Source of the DNA: Nocardioides litoris
GTDB lineage: Bacteria > Actinomycetota > Actinomycetes > Propionibacteriales > Nocardioidaceae
NCBI RefSeq assembly: GCF_006346315.1
Contig: NZ_VDMR01000001.1
Coordinates: 992,001-1,056,000 of the forward strand
DNA length: 64,000 bases
Reading direction: 5' to 3'
A program made the position numbers and the translations under genes. Below are positions 10,012 to 19,861 of the stretch, piece after piece. The notes beneath the pieces are model-generated. The model did no database searches and was not told the DNA's origin. It worked only from the letters and a program-made list of their open reading frames with translations. Within the stretch, counting starts at the first letter, position 1. The number at the start of each line of letters is the position of its first letter.

Positions 10012-10662
10012 GTGGCCGACAAGACCGACGCCCGTCCGTGGGTGCCCACGGACCCGACGCCCGACACGATCCGCGAGGCCCTGCAGACCTGCCGCGGCTG
10101 CGAGCTGTGGTCGGACGCGACCCAGGCCGTGCCCGCCCGCGGCGGCACCGACGCCCGCCTGCTGCTGCTCGGGGAGCAACCGGGCGACCAGGAGGACCGG
10201 CAGGGCGCGCCGTTCGTCGGCCCGGCCGGCCGGGTGCTCGTCGACGCGCTCGAGGAGGCGGGTGTCGACCGCACCGACGTCTACGTCACCAACACCGTCA
10301 AGCACTTCCGGTGGAAGGCGGCCGGCAAGCGCCGGCTGCACCAGTCACCCACCCGCGCCCACGTCGAGGCCTGCCGCCCCTGGCTCGACGCCGAGCTCGA
10401 CCTGCTGCGTCCCGAGGGCGCGGTGCTGCTGGGAGGCACGGCGGGCAAGGCGCTGTACGGCGCGTCGTTCCGGGTCGGGGAGGCGCGCAGCGTGCTGCGC
10501 GAGTGGCCGCCGTCCTACCCGGTCGCGCACCCGCCGTCGTGGGTGCTGGCCACCCTGCACCCCTCGGCCGTGCTGCGGGCCGACGACGCCGACCGCCAGA
10601 CCATGTACGACGGCCTGGTGGCCGACCTGCGGATGGCGGTCGCGGCCCTCGCTCAGGAGTAG
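10012..10662 (+). CDS. UdgX-type uracil-DNA glycosylase
   Basis: From GTG 10012 (AGGG 7 bases upstream) the protein has 216 residues. A C-terminal longer reading would start upstream without support. It has the family-4-like cysteine CRGCELW, motif [21 protein letters not shown], and the insert GKRRLHQSP. In characterised UdgX the histidine of the KRRIH loop binds the uracil site in DNA covalently; here H110 occupies that place with Leu instead of Ile. The C-terminal motif is HPSAVLR. It should recognise uracil in DNA and form a tight or covalent complex. Its last 10 bases overlap the end of fbiC on the other strand. Confidence 0.88.
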   Translation: MADKTDARPWVPTDPTPDTIREALQTCRGCELWSDATQAVPARGGTDARLLLLGEQPGDQEDRQGAPFVGPAGRVLVDALEEAGVDRTDVYVTNTVKHFRWKAAGKRRLHQSPTRAHVEACRPWLDAELDLLRPEGAVLLGGTAGKALYGASFRVGEARSVLREWPPSYPVAHPPSWVLATLHPSAVLRADDADRQTMYDGLVADLRMAVAALAQE

Positions 10663-13178
10663 AGCGTGGTGCGCTCGCGCACCGGCCGGCCGATGCCGGC
10701 GCCGATCTCCTCCAGCTCGGCCACCGTCTTGGCCGAGCCGTGCTCGGAGCCGGCCATCCGCGAGATGGTCTCCTCCATCAGCGTGCCGCCGAGGTCGTTG
10801 GCACCGGAGCGGAGCATGGTGCGGGTGCCCTCGACGCCGAGCTTGACCCACGAGGTCTGGATGTTGCGGATGCGCCCGTGCAGCAGGATCCGGGCCATCG
10901 CGTGCACCGCGCGGTTGTCGCGCAGGGTGGGGCCGGGGCGGGCGACGCCGGCGAGGTAGATCGGCGCGCTGGTGTGCACGAAGGGCAGCGGCACGAACTC
11001 GGTGAACCCGCCCGTCTCGTCCTGGATCCGGCTGAGGACGCGGAGGTGGCCGACCCAGTGCCGGGGGTTGTCGACGTGGCCGTACATCATCGTCGAGGTC
11101 GTCGGGATGCCCACGCGGTGCGCGGTGGAGACGATCTCGACCCAGGTGCGCGCGGGCAGCTTGCCCTTGGTCAGCACCCACCGCACCTCGTCGTCGAGGA
11201 TCTCCGCGGCGGTGCCGGGCAGCGAGCCGAGCCCGGCCTCGCGGGCCTTGATGAGGAAGTCCTCGATGCTCAGGCCGGTGCGGGCGGTGCCGTTGACGAC
11301 CTCCATGGGGGAGAAGGCGTGCACGTGCATGCCGGGCACGCGCTGCTTGACCGCGCCGACGAGGTCGAAGTACGCCGAGGCGGGCAGCTCCGGGTCGATG
11401 CCGCCCTGCATGCACACCTCGGTGGCGCCGAGGTCCCACGCCTCGGCGGCGCGGTCGGCGACCTCGTCGAGGGAGAGCGAGAACGCGTCGGCGTCGGTGC
11501 GCCGCTGGGCGAAGGCGCAGAAGCGGCACCCGACATAGCAGACGTTGGTGAAGTTGATGTTGCGGTTGACGACGTAGGTCACGTCGTCGCCGACGGTCTC
11601 GCGGCGCAGGTCGTCGGCGAGCCGGCAGACCTGGTCGAGCAGGTCGCCCTCGGCGGTGATGAGGGTCAGCGCGTGCTCGTCGGACAGGCCACCCGGGTCG
11701 GCCTCGGCCGCCCGCAGCGCCGCCGAGCCCTCGGGGTCGACGGTGGTCGAGGAGGCGCGGGGTCCTGTCTCCGGGCCACGGGTGGCGCTCGCGGCGTCGG
11801 CGACGGCACCCCAGTCGCCGTACACGTCGGAGAAGTCGGAACGCCGGTCGTCGGTGCGGCCCTCGGTGTCGACCGCGGTGTGCAGGTCGGTGCGGCCCAC
11901 GGAGGCGAACCCGCCGTCGGGCTCCTGCCACGGGAGCCCGCTCGGGCGCACGCCGTCGCGGGCCAGCCCGTCGTCGGTGGCCAGGGCCGCGACGTGGCCG
12001 GACACCCGCGGGTCGAGCCAGGGCTCGCCGGCGCGGACGTACTCCGGGTGCACGGTCAGCCGCGGCTGCAGGTCGAAGCCGCACTCGGAGGTGACCGACC
12101 GCAGCCGCTCGAGGGAGGGCCAGGGCCGCTCGGGATTGACGTGGTCGGGGGTCAGCGGCGAGACGCCGCCCCAGTCGTCGATGCCGGCGTCGAGCAGGGC
12201 GCGGCACTCGGCCGAGCCGTCGGAGTGGTCGACCAGGTTGGGCGGCGCCTGCACCCGTGCCTTGGGCCCGAGCACGAGGCGGGTGACGGCGATGGCGGCG
12301 CGGTACTCGTCGAGGTCGAGGTCGTCGGTGTGCCGCATCGCGGTGTCGGGCTTGGCGCGGAAGTTCTGGACGATCACCTCCTGCACGTGGCCGTAGGCCT
12401 GCGACACCCGGCGGAGCGCGAAGATCGTCTCGGCGCGCTCGGCCAGGGTCTCGCCGATGCCGACGAGCAGGCCGGTGGTGAAGGGGATCGACAGGCGGCC
12501 GGCGTCCTCGAGCGTGCGCAGCCGGACCGCCGGGTCCTTGTCGGGCGAGCCGAAATGGGCCTCGCCCCGGGTCTCCCACAGCCGGGTGGAGGTGGTCTCG
12601 AGCATCATCCCCATCGACGGGGAGACGGGCTTGAGGCGGTTCATCTCCTCCCACGACATGACACCGGGGTTGAGGTGGGGGAGCAGCCCGGTCTCCTCCA
12701 GCACCCGGACCGCCATGGCGCGGACGTAGGCGAGCGTGGAGTCGTAGCCCTGCTCGTCGAGCCACTCCTGCGCCTCGGGCCAGCGGTCCTCGGGCCGGTC
12801 GCCCAGGGTGAACAGCGCCTCCAGGCAGCCCATCGCCGCCCCCGCGGAGGCGACGGCCAGGATCTCGTCCGGGGACAGGTACGGCGCCCGCCCGGCCCGC
12901 GCGGCCTGTCCGGGCGTCTCCACGAAGGTGCAGTAGTGGCACCGGTCGCGGCACAGCCGGGTCACCGGGATGAAGACCTTGGGGGAGTAGGTCACGACCC
13001 CGGGGCGCCCGGCGGCGACCAGCCCCGCGTCGCGCACGCGCGCCGCGGCGGCGCAGAGGCGGTCGAGGTCGTCGCCGGCGGCGGCCAGCAGCACCTCGGC
13101 CTCGGCCACGTCGAGGGCCGCGCCCCGCTCGGCGCGGGCGAGCGCGCGGCGTACCTGCTGCGGGGTGGGAGCGTCCAT
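10653..13178 (-). CDS. fbiC: Bifunctional FO synthase (CofG/CofH fusion)
   Basis: An 841-residue fusion of two radical-SAM enzymes that make FO, the deazaflavin core of coenzyme F420, from tyrosine and a pyrimidine. The N-terminal CofG-like half has [10 protein letters not shown] (C-x3-C-x2-C) and the C-terminal CofH-like half has [10 protein letters not shown], both binding 4Fe-4S clusters. Length agrees with actinobacterial FbiC. The ATG at 13178 is chosen because a -10-like TACCGT lies exactly 7 bases upstream on the minus strand (13191-13186). F420-using genes sit at 21-23 kb. It ends in a 10-base convergent overlap with the UdgX gene. Confidence 0.96.
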   Translation of the reverse strand: MDAPTPQQVRRALARAERGAALDVAEAEVLLAAAGDDLDRLCAAAARVRDAGLVAAGRPGVVTYSPKVFIPVTRLCRDRCHYCTFVETPGQAARAGRAPYLSPDEILAVASAGAAMGCLEALFTLGDRPEDRWPEAQEWLDEQGYDSTLAYVRAMAVRVLEETGLLPHLNPGVMSWEEMNRLKPVSPSMGMMLETTSTRLWETRGEAHFGSPDKDPAVRLRTLEDAGRLSIPFTTGLLVGIGETLAERAETIFALRRVSQAYGHVQEVIVQNFRAKPDTAMRHTDDLDLDEYRAAIAVTRLVLGPKARVQAPPNLVDHSDGSAECRALLDAGIDDWGGVSPLTPDHVNPERPWPSLERLRSVTSECGFDLQPRLTVHPEYVRAGEPWLDPRVSGHVAALATDDGLARDGVRPSGLPWQEPDGGFASVGRTDLHTAVDTEGRTDDRRSDFSDVYGDWGAVADAASATRGPETGPRASSTTVDPEGSAALRAAEADPGGLSDEHALTLITAEGDLLDQVCRLADDLRRETVGDDVTYVVNRNINFTNVCYVGCRFCAFAQRRTDADAFSLSLDEVADRAAEAWDLGATEVCMQGGIDPELPASAYFDLVGAVKQRVPGMHVHAFSPMEVVNGTARTGLSIEDFLIKAREAGLGSLPGTAAEILDDEVRWVLTKGKLPARTWVEIVSTAHRVGIPTTSTMMYGHVDNPRHWVGHLRVLSRIQDETGGFTEFVPLPFVHTSAPIYLAGVARPGPTLRDNRAVHAMARILLHGRIRNIQTSWVKLGVEGTRTMLRSGANDLGGTLMEETISRMAGSEHGSAKTVAELEEIGAGIGRPVRERTTLYS

Positions 13179-13185
13179 CACGTCC

Positions 13186-13317
13186 ACGGTAGACGCCACC
13201 CCCGCACCCGCGCGGGCCGGGCCACACGGTGGTCCGCCCCGTCCTCGACCACCGCGGTGCGGGCGGGTCGCAGCGGGGCTCGTCACCCTTGGCTCGGGCC
13301 GTGACGCCTGCCACAGT
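13186..13317. promoter_or_regulatory. Divergent leaderless promoters, fbiC and acyl-CoA synthetase
   Basis: Minus strand: TACCGT (13191-13186), then 7 bases, then the fbiC ATG. Plus strand: TTGGCT (13289-13294), a 17-base spacer, CACAGT (13312-13317), then 7 bases, then the synthetase ATG at 13325. The plus-strand set has the ideal -35/-10 spacing. A small dyad CACAGTGTG (13312-13320) covers its -10. Confidence 0.6.
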
Positions 13318-13324
13318 GTGCGCC

Positions 13325-14875
13325 ATGTACCCCGGCACCTGGGCCCAGACGCACCCCGACAAGCCGGCGCTGGTGATGGCCGGCTCCGGTCGGTCCTTGA
13401 CCTACGCCGAGCTCGACGACCGCAGCCTGCGGGTGGCCAACTGGCTGCACGCCGCCGGCCTGCGGCAGGGCGACGTCGTGGCGATGGTCAGCGACAACCG
13501 GCCCGAGACCTACGAGGTCTACTGGGCCGCGCTGCGCTCGGGGCTCTACATCACCGCGGTCAACCACAACCTCAGCGCCGACGAGACGTCCTACATCGTG
13601 CGCGACTGCGGGGCCAAGGCGCTGGTGGTGTCCGGCACCAAGGCCGACCTCGTCGACCGGCTCGACGTCGACGTCGAGCACCGGCTGGCCTTCGCCGGCG
13701 AGGTCGAGGGGTACGGCGACTACGAGCGCGCCCTGGCCGACGCCGGCAACGCGCCGCTCCCCGCCCAACCGCACGGCGACGACCTGCTCTACTCCTCCGG
13801 CACGACCGGGCGGCCCAAGGGCATCAAGCTGCCGCTGCCCGACTACTCCGTCGAGGAGCCCGGCTACAAGTACGTCGCGATCTTCGGCGGGCTCTACCGC
13901 TTCGACGAGTCGACGGTCTACCTCTCGCCGGCGCCCGTCTACCACGCCGCGCCGCTGCGCTTCGGCGGCGTCATCCACGCCCTCGGCGGCACGCTGGTGA
14001 TGATGGAGAAGTTCGAGCCCGAGGCCTTCCTGCCGGCCGTGCAGGAGCACCGGGTGACCCACACCCAGATGGTGCCGACGATGTTCGTGCGGCTGCTCAA
14101 GCTCGACGACGAGGTGCGGTTGTCCTACGACGTCTCCTCGCTGCGCTACGTCGTGCACGCCGCCGCCCCGTGCCCGGTCGAGGTCAAGCACCGGATGATC
14201 GACTGGCTCGGCCCGATCGTGCACGAGTACTACGCCTCCACCGAGGCCAACGGCGGCACCATGATCGACAGCGAGCAGTGGCTCCAGCACCCCGGCTCGG
14301 TGGGCGTGCCGCTGATCGGCAGGCCGCGCATCGTCGGCGACGACGGCCGGGAGCTGCCCACGGGCGAGGTCGGCACGCTCTACTTCGAGCGCGAGGAGTT
14401 CGAGGGTGCGTCGTTCGAGTACCACAACGATCCCGACAGGACCCGCTCCACGCAGCACCCCGAGCACCCCAACTGGACCACCGTCGGCGACCTCGGCTAC
14501 CTCGACGACGAGGGCTTCCTCTACCTCACCGACCGCAAGGCGTTCATGATCATCAGCGGGGGCGTCAACATCTACCCGCAGGAGATCGAGGACCAGCTCA
14601 CCCTGCACCCCGCCGTCCTCGACATCGCCGTCCTCGGCGTCCCCGACGAGGAGATGGGGGAGCGGGTCGTGGCCTTCGTGCAGCCGGCCGAGGGCATCTC
14701 GCTCGCCGACGGTGGCGACGAGGCCCTCGCGGCCGAGCTGGTGGCGTACGCCCGGGAGCGGATCGCGCACTTCAAGGTGCCGCGCGAGATCCACTTCCGC
14801 GACGAGCTGCCCCGCACGCCCACCGGCAAGATGGTCAAGGGCAAGCTCAAGGAGGAGTACGCCGGCCGAGCCTGA
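13325..14875 (+). CDS. Acyl-CoA synthetase (AMP-forming, FadD-like)
   Basis: A 516-residue member of the ANL adenylating family. The P-loop motif is [18 protein letters not shown] (about residues 155-172). The acyl-binding and hinge blocks include [12 protein letters not shown] and [19 protein letters not shown]. The catalytic lysine is in [10 protein letters not shown] at the C-terminus. It should activate a carboxylic acid to its CoA thioester with ATP; chain length is not readable. A second synthetase at 15.9 kb and an acyl-CoA dehydrogenase at 17.9 kb suggest a fatty-acid catabolism region. Its promoter abuts the ATG, giving a leaderless message. Confidence 0.93.
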   Translation: MYPGTWAQTHPDKPALVMAGSGRSLTYAELDDRSLRVANWLHAAGLRQGDVVAMVSDNRPETYEVYWAALRSGLYITAVNHNLSADETSYIVRDCGAKALVVSGTKADLVDRLDVDVEHRLAFAGEVEGYGDYERALADAGNAPLPAQPHGDDLLYSSGTTGRPKGIKLPLPDYSVEEPGYKYVAIFGGLYRFDESTVYLSPAPVYHAAPLRFGGVIHALGGTLVMMEKFEPEAFLPAVQEHRVTHTQMVPTMFVRLLKLDDEVRLSYDVSSLRYVVHAAAPCPVEVKHRMIDWLGPIVHEYYASTEANGGTMIDSEQWLQHPGSVGVPLIGRPRIVGDDGRELPTGEVGTLYFEREEFEGASFEYHNDPDRTRSTQHPEHPNWTTVGDLGYLDDEGFLYLTDRKAFMIISGGVNIYPQEIEDQLTLHPAVLDIAVLGVPDEEMGERVVAFVQPAEGISLADGGDEALAAELVAYARERIAHFKVPREIHFRDELPRTPTGKMVKGKLKEEYAGRA

Positions 14876-14888
14876 CCGCTGTCGGTCG

Positions 14889-14937
14889 CGTGGTCTCGAG
14901 ACAGGCGTCAGCGCGCCTTCCTCGACCACCGTGTGGT
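14889..14937. repeat. Dispersed intergenic repeat copy (TCTCGAGA / CCTCGACCACC type)
   Basis: The gap between two converging genes holds TGGTCTCGAGAC (14891-14902) and CCTCGACCACC (about 14920-14930). The same two words recur at 37.9-38.05 kb, 57.5 kb and, degraded, at 61.4 kb. This is a family of small noncoding repeats, perhaps helping to end transcription. Confidence 0.55.
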
Positions 14938-14949
14938 GCCGCAGGCCCG

Positions 14950-15786
14950 TCAGTCGGGCTTGACCGCCTGCAGGGTGTAGGTGAACGGCACCCGCCAGGG
15001 CCGGTCGCGCAGGCGGAGCTCGCCCTCGTCGTCGGTCGGCTCGGTCATCCCCGGCAACGCGTCCCAGGGCGCGCTGTCGTGCTCCTCGAACCCGGTGACG
15101 ACCAGCCCCGCGTCGAGGACGGCGGTGAGGACCTGTCCGATCCCGTGGTTCCACTCGTGGGTGGTGACGTGCTCGAAGACGTGGTCGGTCTCGACGTAGG
15201 TGCCGCCCTCGTGCCAGATCGTCGGCGCCTCCCGCTCGACGTACGGGTGCTCGATGGTGACCAGGCCGTCGGGTCGGGGGTCGCCGAGCGACCACAGGAC
15301 CGGGTGGCCCTCACGGATGAACAGCCGTCCGCCCGGCTTGAGCAGCCGGGCCACGACGTCGGCCCACCGGCTGACCGAGGGGATCCAGCACAGCGCGCCG
15401 ATGCCGGTGAAGACGAGGTCGAACGACCCGGCGGGGAGCACGTCGGCGGCGGCGTGCACGTCGGCCTCGACGAAGTCGACGTCGGCGCCGGCGGCGGCTG
15501 CGAGGGCGCGGGCCTGCTCCAGGGAGGCGGGGCTGAAGTCGAGCCCGGTCATCCTGGCCCCGAGCCGGGCCAAGGAGATGGTGTCGGTGCCGATGTGGCA
15601 CTGCAGGTGCACGCCGCGCAGCCCGTCGACCGGCCCGAGGCGCGGCAGGTCGAAGCGGACGACGTCGGAGAGGTAGGCCGGGTCGTCGGTGAACCGGCGC
15701 AGCGCGTAACCGGGGGAGGCGGCGTGGGCCGGGGCGCGCTCGTCCCACCGCGCCCGGTTGACCCGGAGGTACTCGTCGTCGGTCAC
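14950..15786 (-). CDS. Class I SAM-dependent methyltransferase
   Basis: A 278-residue soluble protein. The SAM-binding region reads LRGVHLQCHIGTDTISLARLGARMTG, with acidic end D and the next block VDFVEADVHAA. The motif FDLVFTGIGALCWIPS follows, as in methyltransferases of the Methyltransf_11/25 type. GTG start at 15786: a -10-like TAGGGT (15799-15794, minus strand) lies 7 bases upstream. The substrate is unknown. It converges on the acyl-CoA synthetase with a repeat element between them. Confidence 0.88.
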   Translation of the reverse strand: MTDDEYLRVNRARWDERAPAHAASPGYALRRFTDDPAYLSDVVRFDLPRLGPVDGLRGVHLQCHIGTDTISLARLGARMTGLDFSPASLEQARALAAAAGADVDFVEADVHAAADVLPAGSFDLVFTGIGALCWIPSVSRWADVVARLLKPGGRLFIREGHPVLWSLGDPRPDGLVTIEHPYVEREAPTIWHEGGTYVETDHVFEHVTTHEWNHGIGQVLTAVLDAGLVVTGFEEHDSAPWDALPGMTEPTDDEGELRLRDRPWRVPFTYTLQAVKPD

Positions 15787-15869
15787 GCGCCGGACCCTAG
15801 GACGCCGGGGGCCGGCCCGTCGCCCTCATTTCGGCGCGACGAGCCGGCCCGGCGGTGGTCGGGTGCGGC

Positions 15870-17723
15870 TCAGCCGTAGAGGCGGTCGACGACGTCGGAG
15901 TACTTCGTGTTGACGACCCGGCGCTTGAGCTTGAGCGTCGGGGTCAGCTCCTCGGACTCCGCCGTCCACTCGGTCGGCAGCAGCTCGAAGGCCTTGACCT
16001 GCTCGGGTCGCGAGAGGCGCTCGTTGGCGGCGTCGACAGCAGCCTGGGCCATGGCCTGGATCTGCGGCTTCTGGGCCAGGTCGGCCAGGTCGGTGAACTC
16101 GATGCCCTGGGCCTGGGCGATCACCGGGGCGACCTCGCCGTCGAGGGTCAGCACCGCCACGACGTACGGGCGGTTGTCGCCGATGGCCATCGCGTGGCCG
16201 ATGATCGGCGACTCCTTGAGGTAGTTCTCGATGTTGGACGGCGCAATGTTCTTGCCCGCCGAGGTGATGATGAGCTCCTTCTTGCGGTCGACGACCGCGA
16301 AGAACCCGTCGTCGTCGAGGGTGCCGATGTCGCCGGTGTGCACCCAGCCGTCGTCGTCGATGAGCGCGCGGGTGGCCTCCTCCTGGCGGTGGTAGCCGGG
16401 GGTGATGACCGGGCCGCGCACGAGGATCTCGCCGTCGTCACCCAGCTTGACCTCCATGCCCGGGGTCGGGCGGCCCACGGTGCCGAGCCGGAACGCCTCG
16501 GGGCCGTTGGCCGTGATGGCGCCGCAGGTCTCGGTCATGCCGTAGACGTCGTACACCTTGAGGCCGAGGCCGGCCATGAACCGGGCGACCTCGATGGGCA
16601 TGGGAGCTGCGGCCGAACCGGCCCAGGTGACCTGGTCGAGACCGAGGAGCAGCTTGAGGAAGCCGAGGATCTTCTCCTCCGCCTCGGCGTAGGCCTGCTC
16701 GACCTCCGGCGTCATGGTGCCGCCGACCTCTTGGGCGGAGACCCAGGCCAGGCCCGCGGCCATGCAGTCCTCGACCATCTTCCGGTTGTCCGGGTCGGGG
16801 TCGGCGGCCAGCTTGGCCGAGATGCCGGTCTTGATCTTCTCCCACACCCGCGGGACGCCGAAGAACGCCGTCGGGTGCACCTCGCCCAGGGTGGCCAGCA
16901 GCTGGGCGGGGTCGCCGATGGCGTGCATGTGGCTGCCCTGGATCTGCGGGCCGTACAGGCCGAGCACGCGCTCGGCGATGTGGGCCAGCGGCAGGTAGCT
17001 CACGCCGACCTGCGGCTCGTGCAGCCCGGCGGCCTCGAGGGTCGACTGGGCTTCGTAGAGCACGTTGTGGTGGGTGAGGACGACGCCCTTGGGGTTGCCG
17101 GTGGTGCCGGAGGTGTAGAGGATCGTGGCCGGCGCGTCGGGGTCGAGCTGCTCGCCGCGGCGGGCCACCTCGTCGCCGTGCTCGGCCCGGGCGGCCGCGC
17201 CCTCGGCCAGGAACGCCTCCCAGGTCGTGAACCGGTCGTCGCCGGCCGGCGCCTCGGCGTCGACCAGCACCACGGTGCGGACGCTGTCGACCTCGGCCAG
17301 CGCCTTGCCCCAGCGGGCGAGGTGGTCGGCGTCCTCCAGGACGGCCACGACCGGGCGGGCCTCGCCGGCGACGTAGGCGACCTGCTCCGGGGACAGCGTG
17401 TTGTAGATCGACATCGGGGTCGCCGCGGCGTGCACGGCGCCGATGTCGGCCAGGAAGTGCTCGATGCGGTTGGTCGCCATGATCGCGACCGTGTCGCCGG
17501 GCTGCGCCCCGCGGGCGACGAGGGCGGCGGCCAGGTCGAGGGCGCGCTCGCGCACCTCCGCCCAGGTCAGGGTGCGCCACGACGCCCCCTCGGGGACCCC
17601 GTGCTTGTCCGAGTACGCCGGGTGGTCGGCCGCGGAGACGGCGGTCTCGCCGAGCGCGTCGACGAGGGTCCGGCCCCCGACGATCGACTCGATGCGGGCT
17701 CGTTCGGACAGGACGTCGGGCAT
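15870..17723 (-). CDS. Long-chain fatty-acid-CoA ligase (FadD15-like)
   Basis: A 617-residue AMP-forming ligase. The P-loop is ILYTSGTTGNPKGVVLTHHN (about residues 188-207), followed by VYGMTETCGAITANG and the hinge DRKKELIITSAGKNIAPSNI near the C-terminus. The length and the C-terminal block ELTPTLKLKRRVV fit the long-chain ligases of the FadD15/FAA1 group, which activate long fatty acids to acyl-CoA at the membrane. GAGGAG lies 5 bases before the ATG. An 11-bp palindrome CACACAGTGTG sits about 35 bases upstream. It lies downstream of the acyl-CoA dehydrogenase on the same strand with a 166-bp gap. Confidence 0.93.
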   Translation of the reverse strand: MPDVLSERARIESIVGGRTLVDALGETAVSAADHPAYSDKHGVPEGASWRTLTWAEVRERALDLAAALVARGAQPGDTVAIMATNRIEHFLADIGAVHAAATPMSIYNTLSPEQVAYVAGEARPVVAVLEDADHLARWGKALAEVDSVRTVVLVDAEAPAGDDRFTTWEAFLAEGAAARAEHGDEVARRGEQLDPDAPATILYTSGTTGNPKGVVLTHHNVLYEAQSTLEAAGLHEPQVGVSYLPLAHIAERVLGLYGPQIQGSHMHAIGDPAQLLATLGEVHPTAFFGVPRVWEKIKTGISAKLAADPDPDNRKMVEDCMAAGLAWVSAQEVGGTMTPEVEQAYAEAEEKILGFLKLLLGLDQVTWAGSAAAPMPIEVARFMAGLGLKVYDVYGMTETCGAITANGPEAFRLGTVGRPTPGMEVKLGDDGEILVRGPVITPGYHRQEEATRALIDDDGWVHTGDIGTLDDDGFFAVVDRKKELIITSAGKNIAPSNIENYLKESPIIGHAMAIGDNRPYVVAVLTLDGEVAPVIAQAQGIEFTDLADLAQKPQIQAMAQAAVDAANERLSRPEQVKAFELLPTEWTAESEELTPTLKLKRRVVNTKYSDVVDRLYG

Positions 17724-17757
17724 GCGGGCTCCTCGCGGGCGGTCGAGTGGTCGGGGT

Positions 17758-17768
17758 CACACAGTGTG
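17758..17768. promoter_or_regulatory. Palindrome CACACAGTGTG upstream of fatty-acid-CoA ligase
   Basis: A perfect 11-base odd-centred palindrome, 34 bases before the ligase ATG (minus-strand gene). It is at promoter distance and contains CACTGT, a possible -10 on the minus strand. It resembles the CACAGTGTG over the -10 of the other acyl-CoA synthetase at 13312. A shared regulator is a guess. Confidence 0.4.
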
Positions 17769-17826
17769 GCGAACGCGCGACGGGTCCGGAAGGTTTCCTG
17801 CGGACCCGCCGCGCGGCGTACGGCGT

Positions 17827-17880
17827 CGTGCCGGGTGGGACGTGCCGGGTGGGACGTGCCGGGGGGACGTGCCGGTGCGA
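17827..17880. repeat. Tandem 14-bp direct repeats
   Basis: The unit CGTGCCGGGTGGGA occurs exactly at 17827-17840 and 17841-17854, followed by decayed copies CGTGCCGGGGGGA and CGTGCCGGTGCGA. They lie just after the stop of the acyl-CoA dehydrogenase. A short hairpin GGGTCCG...CGGACCC lies between the repeat and the ligase promoter. Probably a slippage-prone spacer; no function can be assigned. Confidence 0.75.
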
Positions 17881-17889
17881 GGTGCCGGC

Positions 17890-19038
17890 TCAGATGCCGA
17901 GCATCCGGCCGATGATCTCCTTCTGGATCTCCGTGGTGCCGCCGTAGATCGTCTGGATCCGCGAGTCGGTGTAGGCCTTGGAGATCGGGTACTCGGTCAT
18001 GTAGCCGTAGCCGCCGTGCAGCTGGACGCCCTGGTCGGCGAACTTCTTCTGCAGCTCGGTGGTCCACCACTTGGCCATCGAGGCGAGCGCGGTGTCGACC
18101 TCGCCGGCGTTGAGCTTCATGATGCAGTCGTTGACGAAGAGCCGGGCGATGTAGACCTCGGTGGCCATCTCGGCGAGCATGAAGCGGTTGTGCTGGAACT
18201 TGCCGATCGGCTTGCCGAAGGCCTCGCGCTCCTTGGCGTAGGACAGGCACAGGCCCATGATGTGCTCCATCGCGGCGACCGCGATCGCGGCGATCGAGAC
18301 CCGCTCCTGCGGCAGGTTGACCATGAGGCTGATGAAGCCGGAGCCCTCCTCGCCGAGCAGGTTCTCCTTGGGCACCAGGACGTTGTCGAAGAACAGCTCG
18401 GCGGTGTCCTGGGCCTTCATGCCCATCTTGTCGAGGTTGCGGCCGCGCTCGAAGCCCTCCATGCCGCGCTCGACGACGAGCAGGCTGATGCCCTGGTGGC
18501 CGGCGTCGGGGTCGGTCCGGCAGACCACGATCACGATGTCGCTCATGATGCCGTTGGAGATGAAGGTCTTCGACCCGTTGAGGACGTAGTGGTCGCCCTT
18601 GTCGACCGCGCTGGTGCGGATGCCCTGCAGGTCGGAGCCCGCGCCGGGCTCGGTCATGGCGATCGCGCTGATCAGCTCGCCGCTGACCAGGCCGGGCAGC
18701 CAGCGCTGCTTCTGCTCCTCGGTGCCGAGCTCGGTGATGTAGGGGACGATGATGTCGCTGTGGACGGGGAAGCCGATCCCGCTCGCCCCGACCTTGCTGA
18801 TCTCCTCCGAGACGATCGCGTTGTAGCGGAAGTCCTTGATGCCCATCCCGCCGTACGCCTCGGGGACGTCGAAGCAGAGCAGGCCGGTCTCGCCGGCCTT
18901 GCGCCAGACCTCGCGGCTGACCTGGCCGTCCTTCTCCCACTGGTCGTGGAAGGGCGCGACCTCCTTCTCCATGAACGCGCGCACGGTGGCGCGGAAGTCC
19001 TCGTGCTCCTGCTCGTAGATGGACGGGGTCTCGGGCAT
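17890..19038 (-). CDS. Acyl-CoA dehydrogenase
   Basis: A 382-residue FAD enzyme of the full family length. It shows the signature AMTEPGAGSDLQGIRTSAV (about residues 125-143), the block YAKEREAFGKPIGKFQHN (about 275-292) and the C-terminal YGGTTEIQKEIIGRMLGI. It should form the alpha,beta double bond of an acyl-CoA in beta-oxidation or branched-chain breakdown. GGAGG stands 4 bases before the ATG. It is divergent from a MerR regulator 68 bases away, with a palindromic operator between them, so it is the likely target of that regulator. Confidence 0.95.
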   Translation of the reverse strand: MPETPSIYEQEHEDFRATVRAFMEKEVAPFHDQWEKDGQVSREVWRKAGETGLLCFDVPEAYGGMGIKDFRYNAIVSEEISKVGASGIGFPVHSDIIVPYITELGTEEQKQRWLPGLVSGELISAIAMTEPGAGSDLQGIRTSAVDKGDHYVLNGSKTFISNGIMSDIVIVVCRTDPDAGHQGISLLVVERGMEGFERGRNLDKMGMKAQDTAELFFDNVLVPKENLLGEEGSGFISLMVNLPQERVSIAAIAVAAMEHIMGLCLSYAKEREAFGKPIGKFQHNRFMLAEMATEVYIARLFVNDCIMKLNAGEVDTALASMAKWWTTELQKKFADQGVQLHGGYGYMTEYPISKAYTDSRIQTIYGGTTEIQKEIIGRMLGI

Positions 19039-19070
19039 GCTTCCTCCGTGGAGATCAGACAGTGCGGGTG

Positions 19071-19101
19071 TTACACCGATGATGTGACAGTACTACTGTC
19101 A
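19071..19101. promoter_or_regulatory. Leaderless MerR promoter with 17-bp palindromic operator
   Basis: TGACAGTACTACTGTCA (19085-19101) is a perfect palindrome around a central C. It overlaps a -10-like TACTGT (19094-19099), which is 17 bases after TTACAC (19071-19076) and 7 bases before the MerR ATG at 19107. Binding there would cover the -10 of the regulator and could also control the divergent acyl-CoA dehydrogenase. Confidence 0.65.
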
Positions 19102-19106
19102 TCGTC

Positions 19107-19850
19107 ATGAGTGCAGCCCCTTCTCCCGTCCCGGACGGGCCCGGCGCGGAGCTGCTCACCATCGACGAGCTCGCCGCGGCCGTCGGCACGACCGTGCGCA
19201 CCACGCGCTACTACGCCAGCCTCGGACTCGTGCCCCCGCCCGTGCGGATCGGCCGGATCGCCTACTACGGCCCGGTGCACCGCGCGCGCCTCGAGCTGGT
19301 CCGCGCGCTGCAGGACCACGGCTTCACCCTCCAGGCGGCCGAGCGGGTGCTCGGCGGCATCCCCGACGACGCCGGCGTCGAGGACCTCGCCCTCCAGCGC
19401 GCCATGCTCACCTCGTGGAGCGCCGAGCCGCCGGCGGTGCTGAGCCGGGCCGCGCTCGAGGAGCACGCCGGGCGGTCGCTGGCCGACGACGACCTCGACC
19501 TGCTCGTCACCCTCGGCGGGCTCGAGCGCGTCGACGACGACGAGGACCTGTGGCGCGTGCTCCCGGCCCTGCCCGTCGGCCTCGACCTCCTCGACGTCGA
19601 CGTGCCGCGGGAGAGCCTCGGCCTCGCCGAGGCCGCCATCCGCCGTCACATGGAGGCGCTGGCCGACGAGCTCACCACGATCCTGCACGAGCAGGTGCTG
19701 CAGCCCTACCGCCGCGAGTCCACCTCGCCCGAGGACGCGCTGCGCCTCGAGGAGACGGTCTCCACCCTGCGCCGGCTCACGCTCGAGGCCGTCGTGCACG
19801 GGTTCCAGCGGGCGGCCAACGCCGTCATCACGCGGTCGTTGTCGCGGTAG
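19107..19850 (+). CDS. MerR-family transcriptional regulator
   Basis: A 247-residue protein. The N-terminal winged helix is LTIDELAAAVGTTVRTTRYY (about residues 15-34), followed by the wing VRIGRIAYYGPVHRARL and the helix pair of MerR proteins. The remaining 170 residues have no cysteine cluster, so metal sensing is unlikely; they may bind an acyl-CoA or another metabolite. It is divergent from the acyl-CoA dehydrogenase and a perfect palindrome covers its -10, which suggests autoregulation and control of the fatty-acid genes. The gene ends 12 bases before a 28-bp palindrome. Confidence 0.88.
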   Translation: MSAAPSPVPDGPGAELLTIDELAAAVGTTVRTTRYYASLGLVPPPVRIGRIAYYGPVHRARLELVRALQDHGFTLQAAERVLGGIPDDAGVEDLALQRAMLTSWSAEPPAVLSRAALEEHAGRSLADDDLDLLVTLGGLERVDDDEDLWRVLPALPVGLDLLDVDVPRESLGLAEAAIRRHMEALADELTTILHEQVLQPYRRESTSPEDALRLEETVSTLRRLTLEAVVHGFQRAANAVITRSLSR

Positions 19851-19861
19851 TCGGCCTGGTT

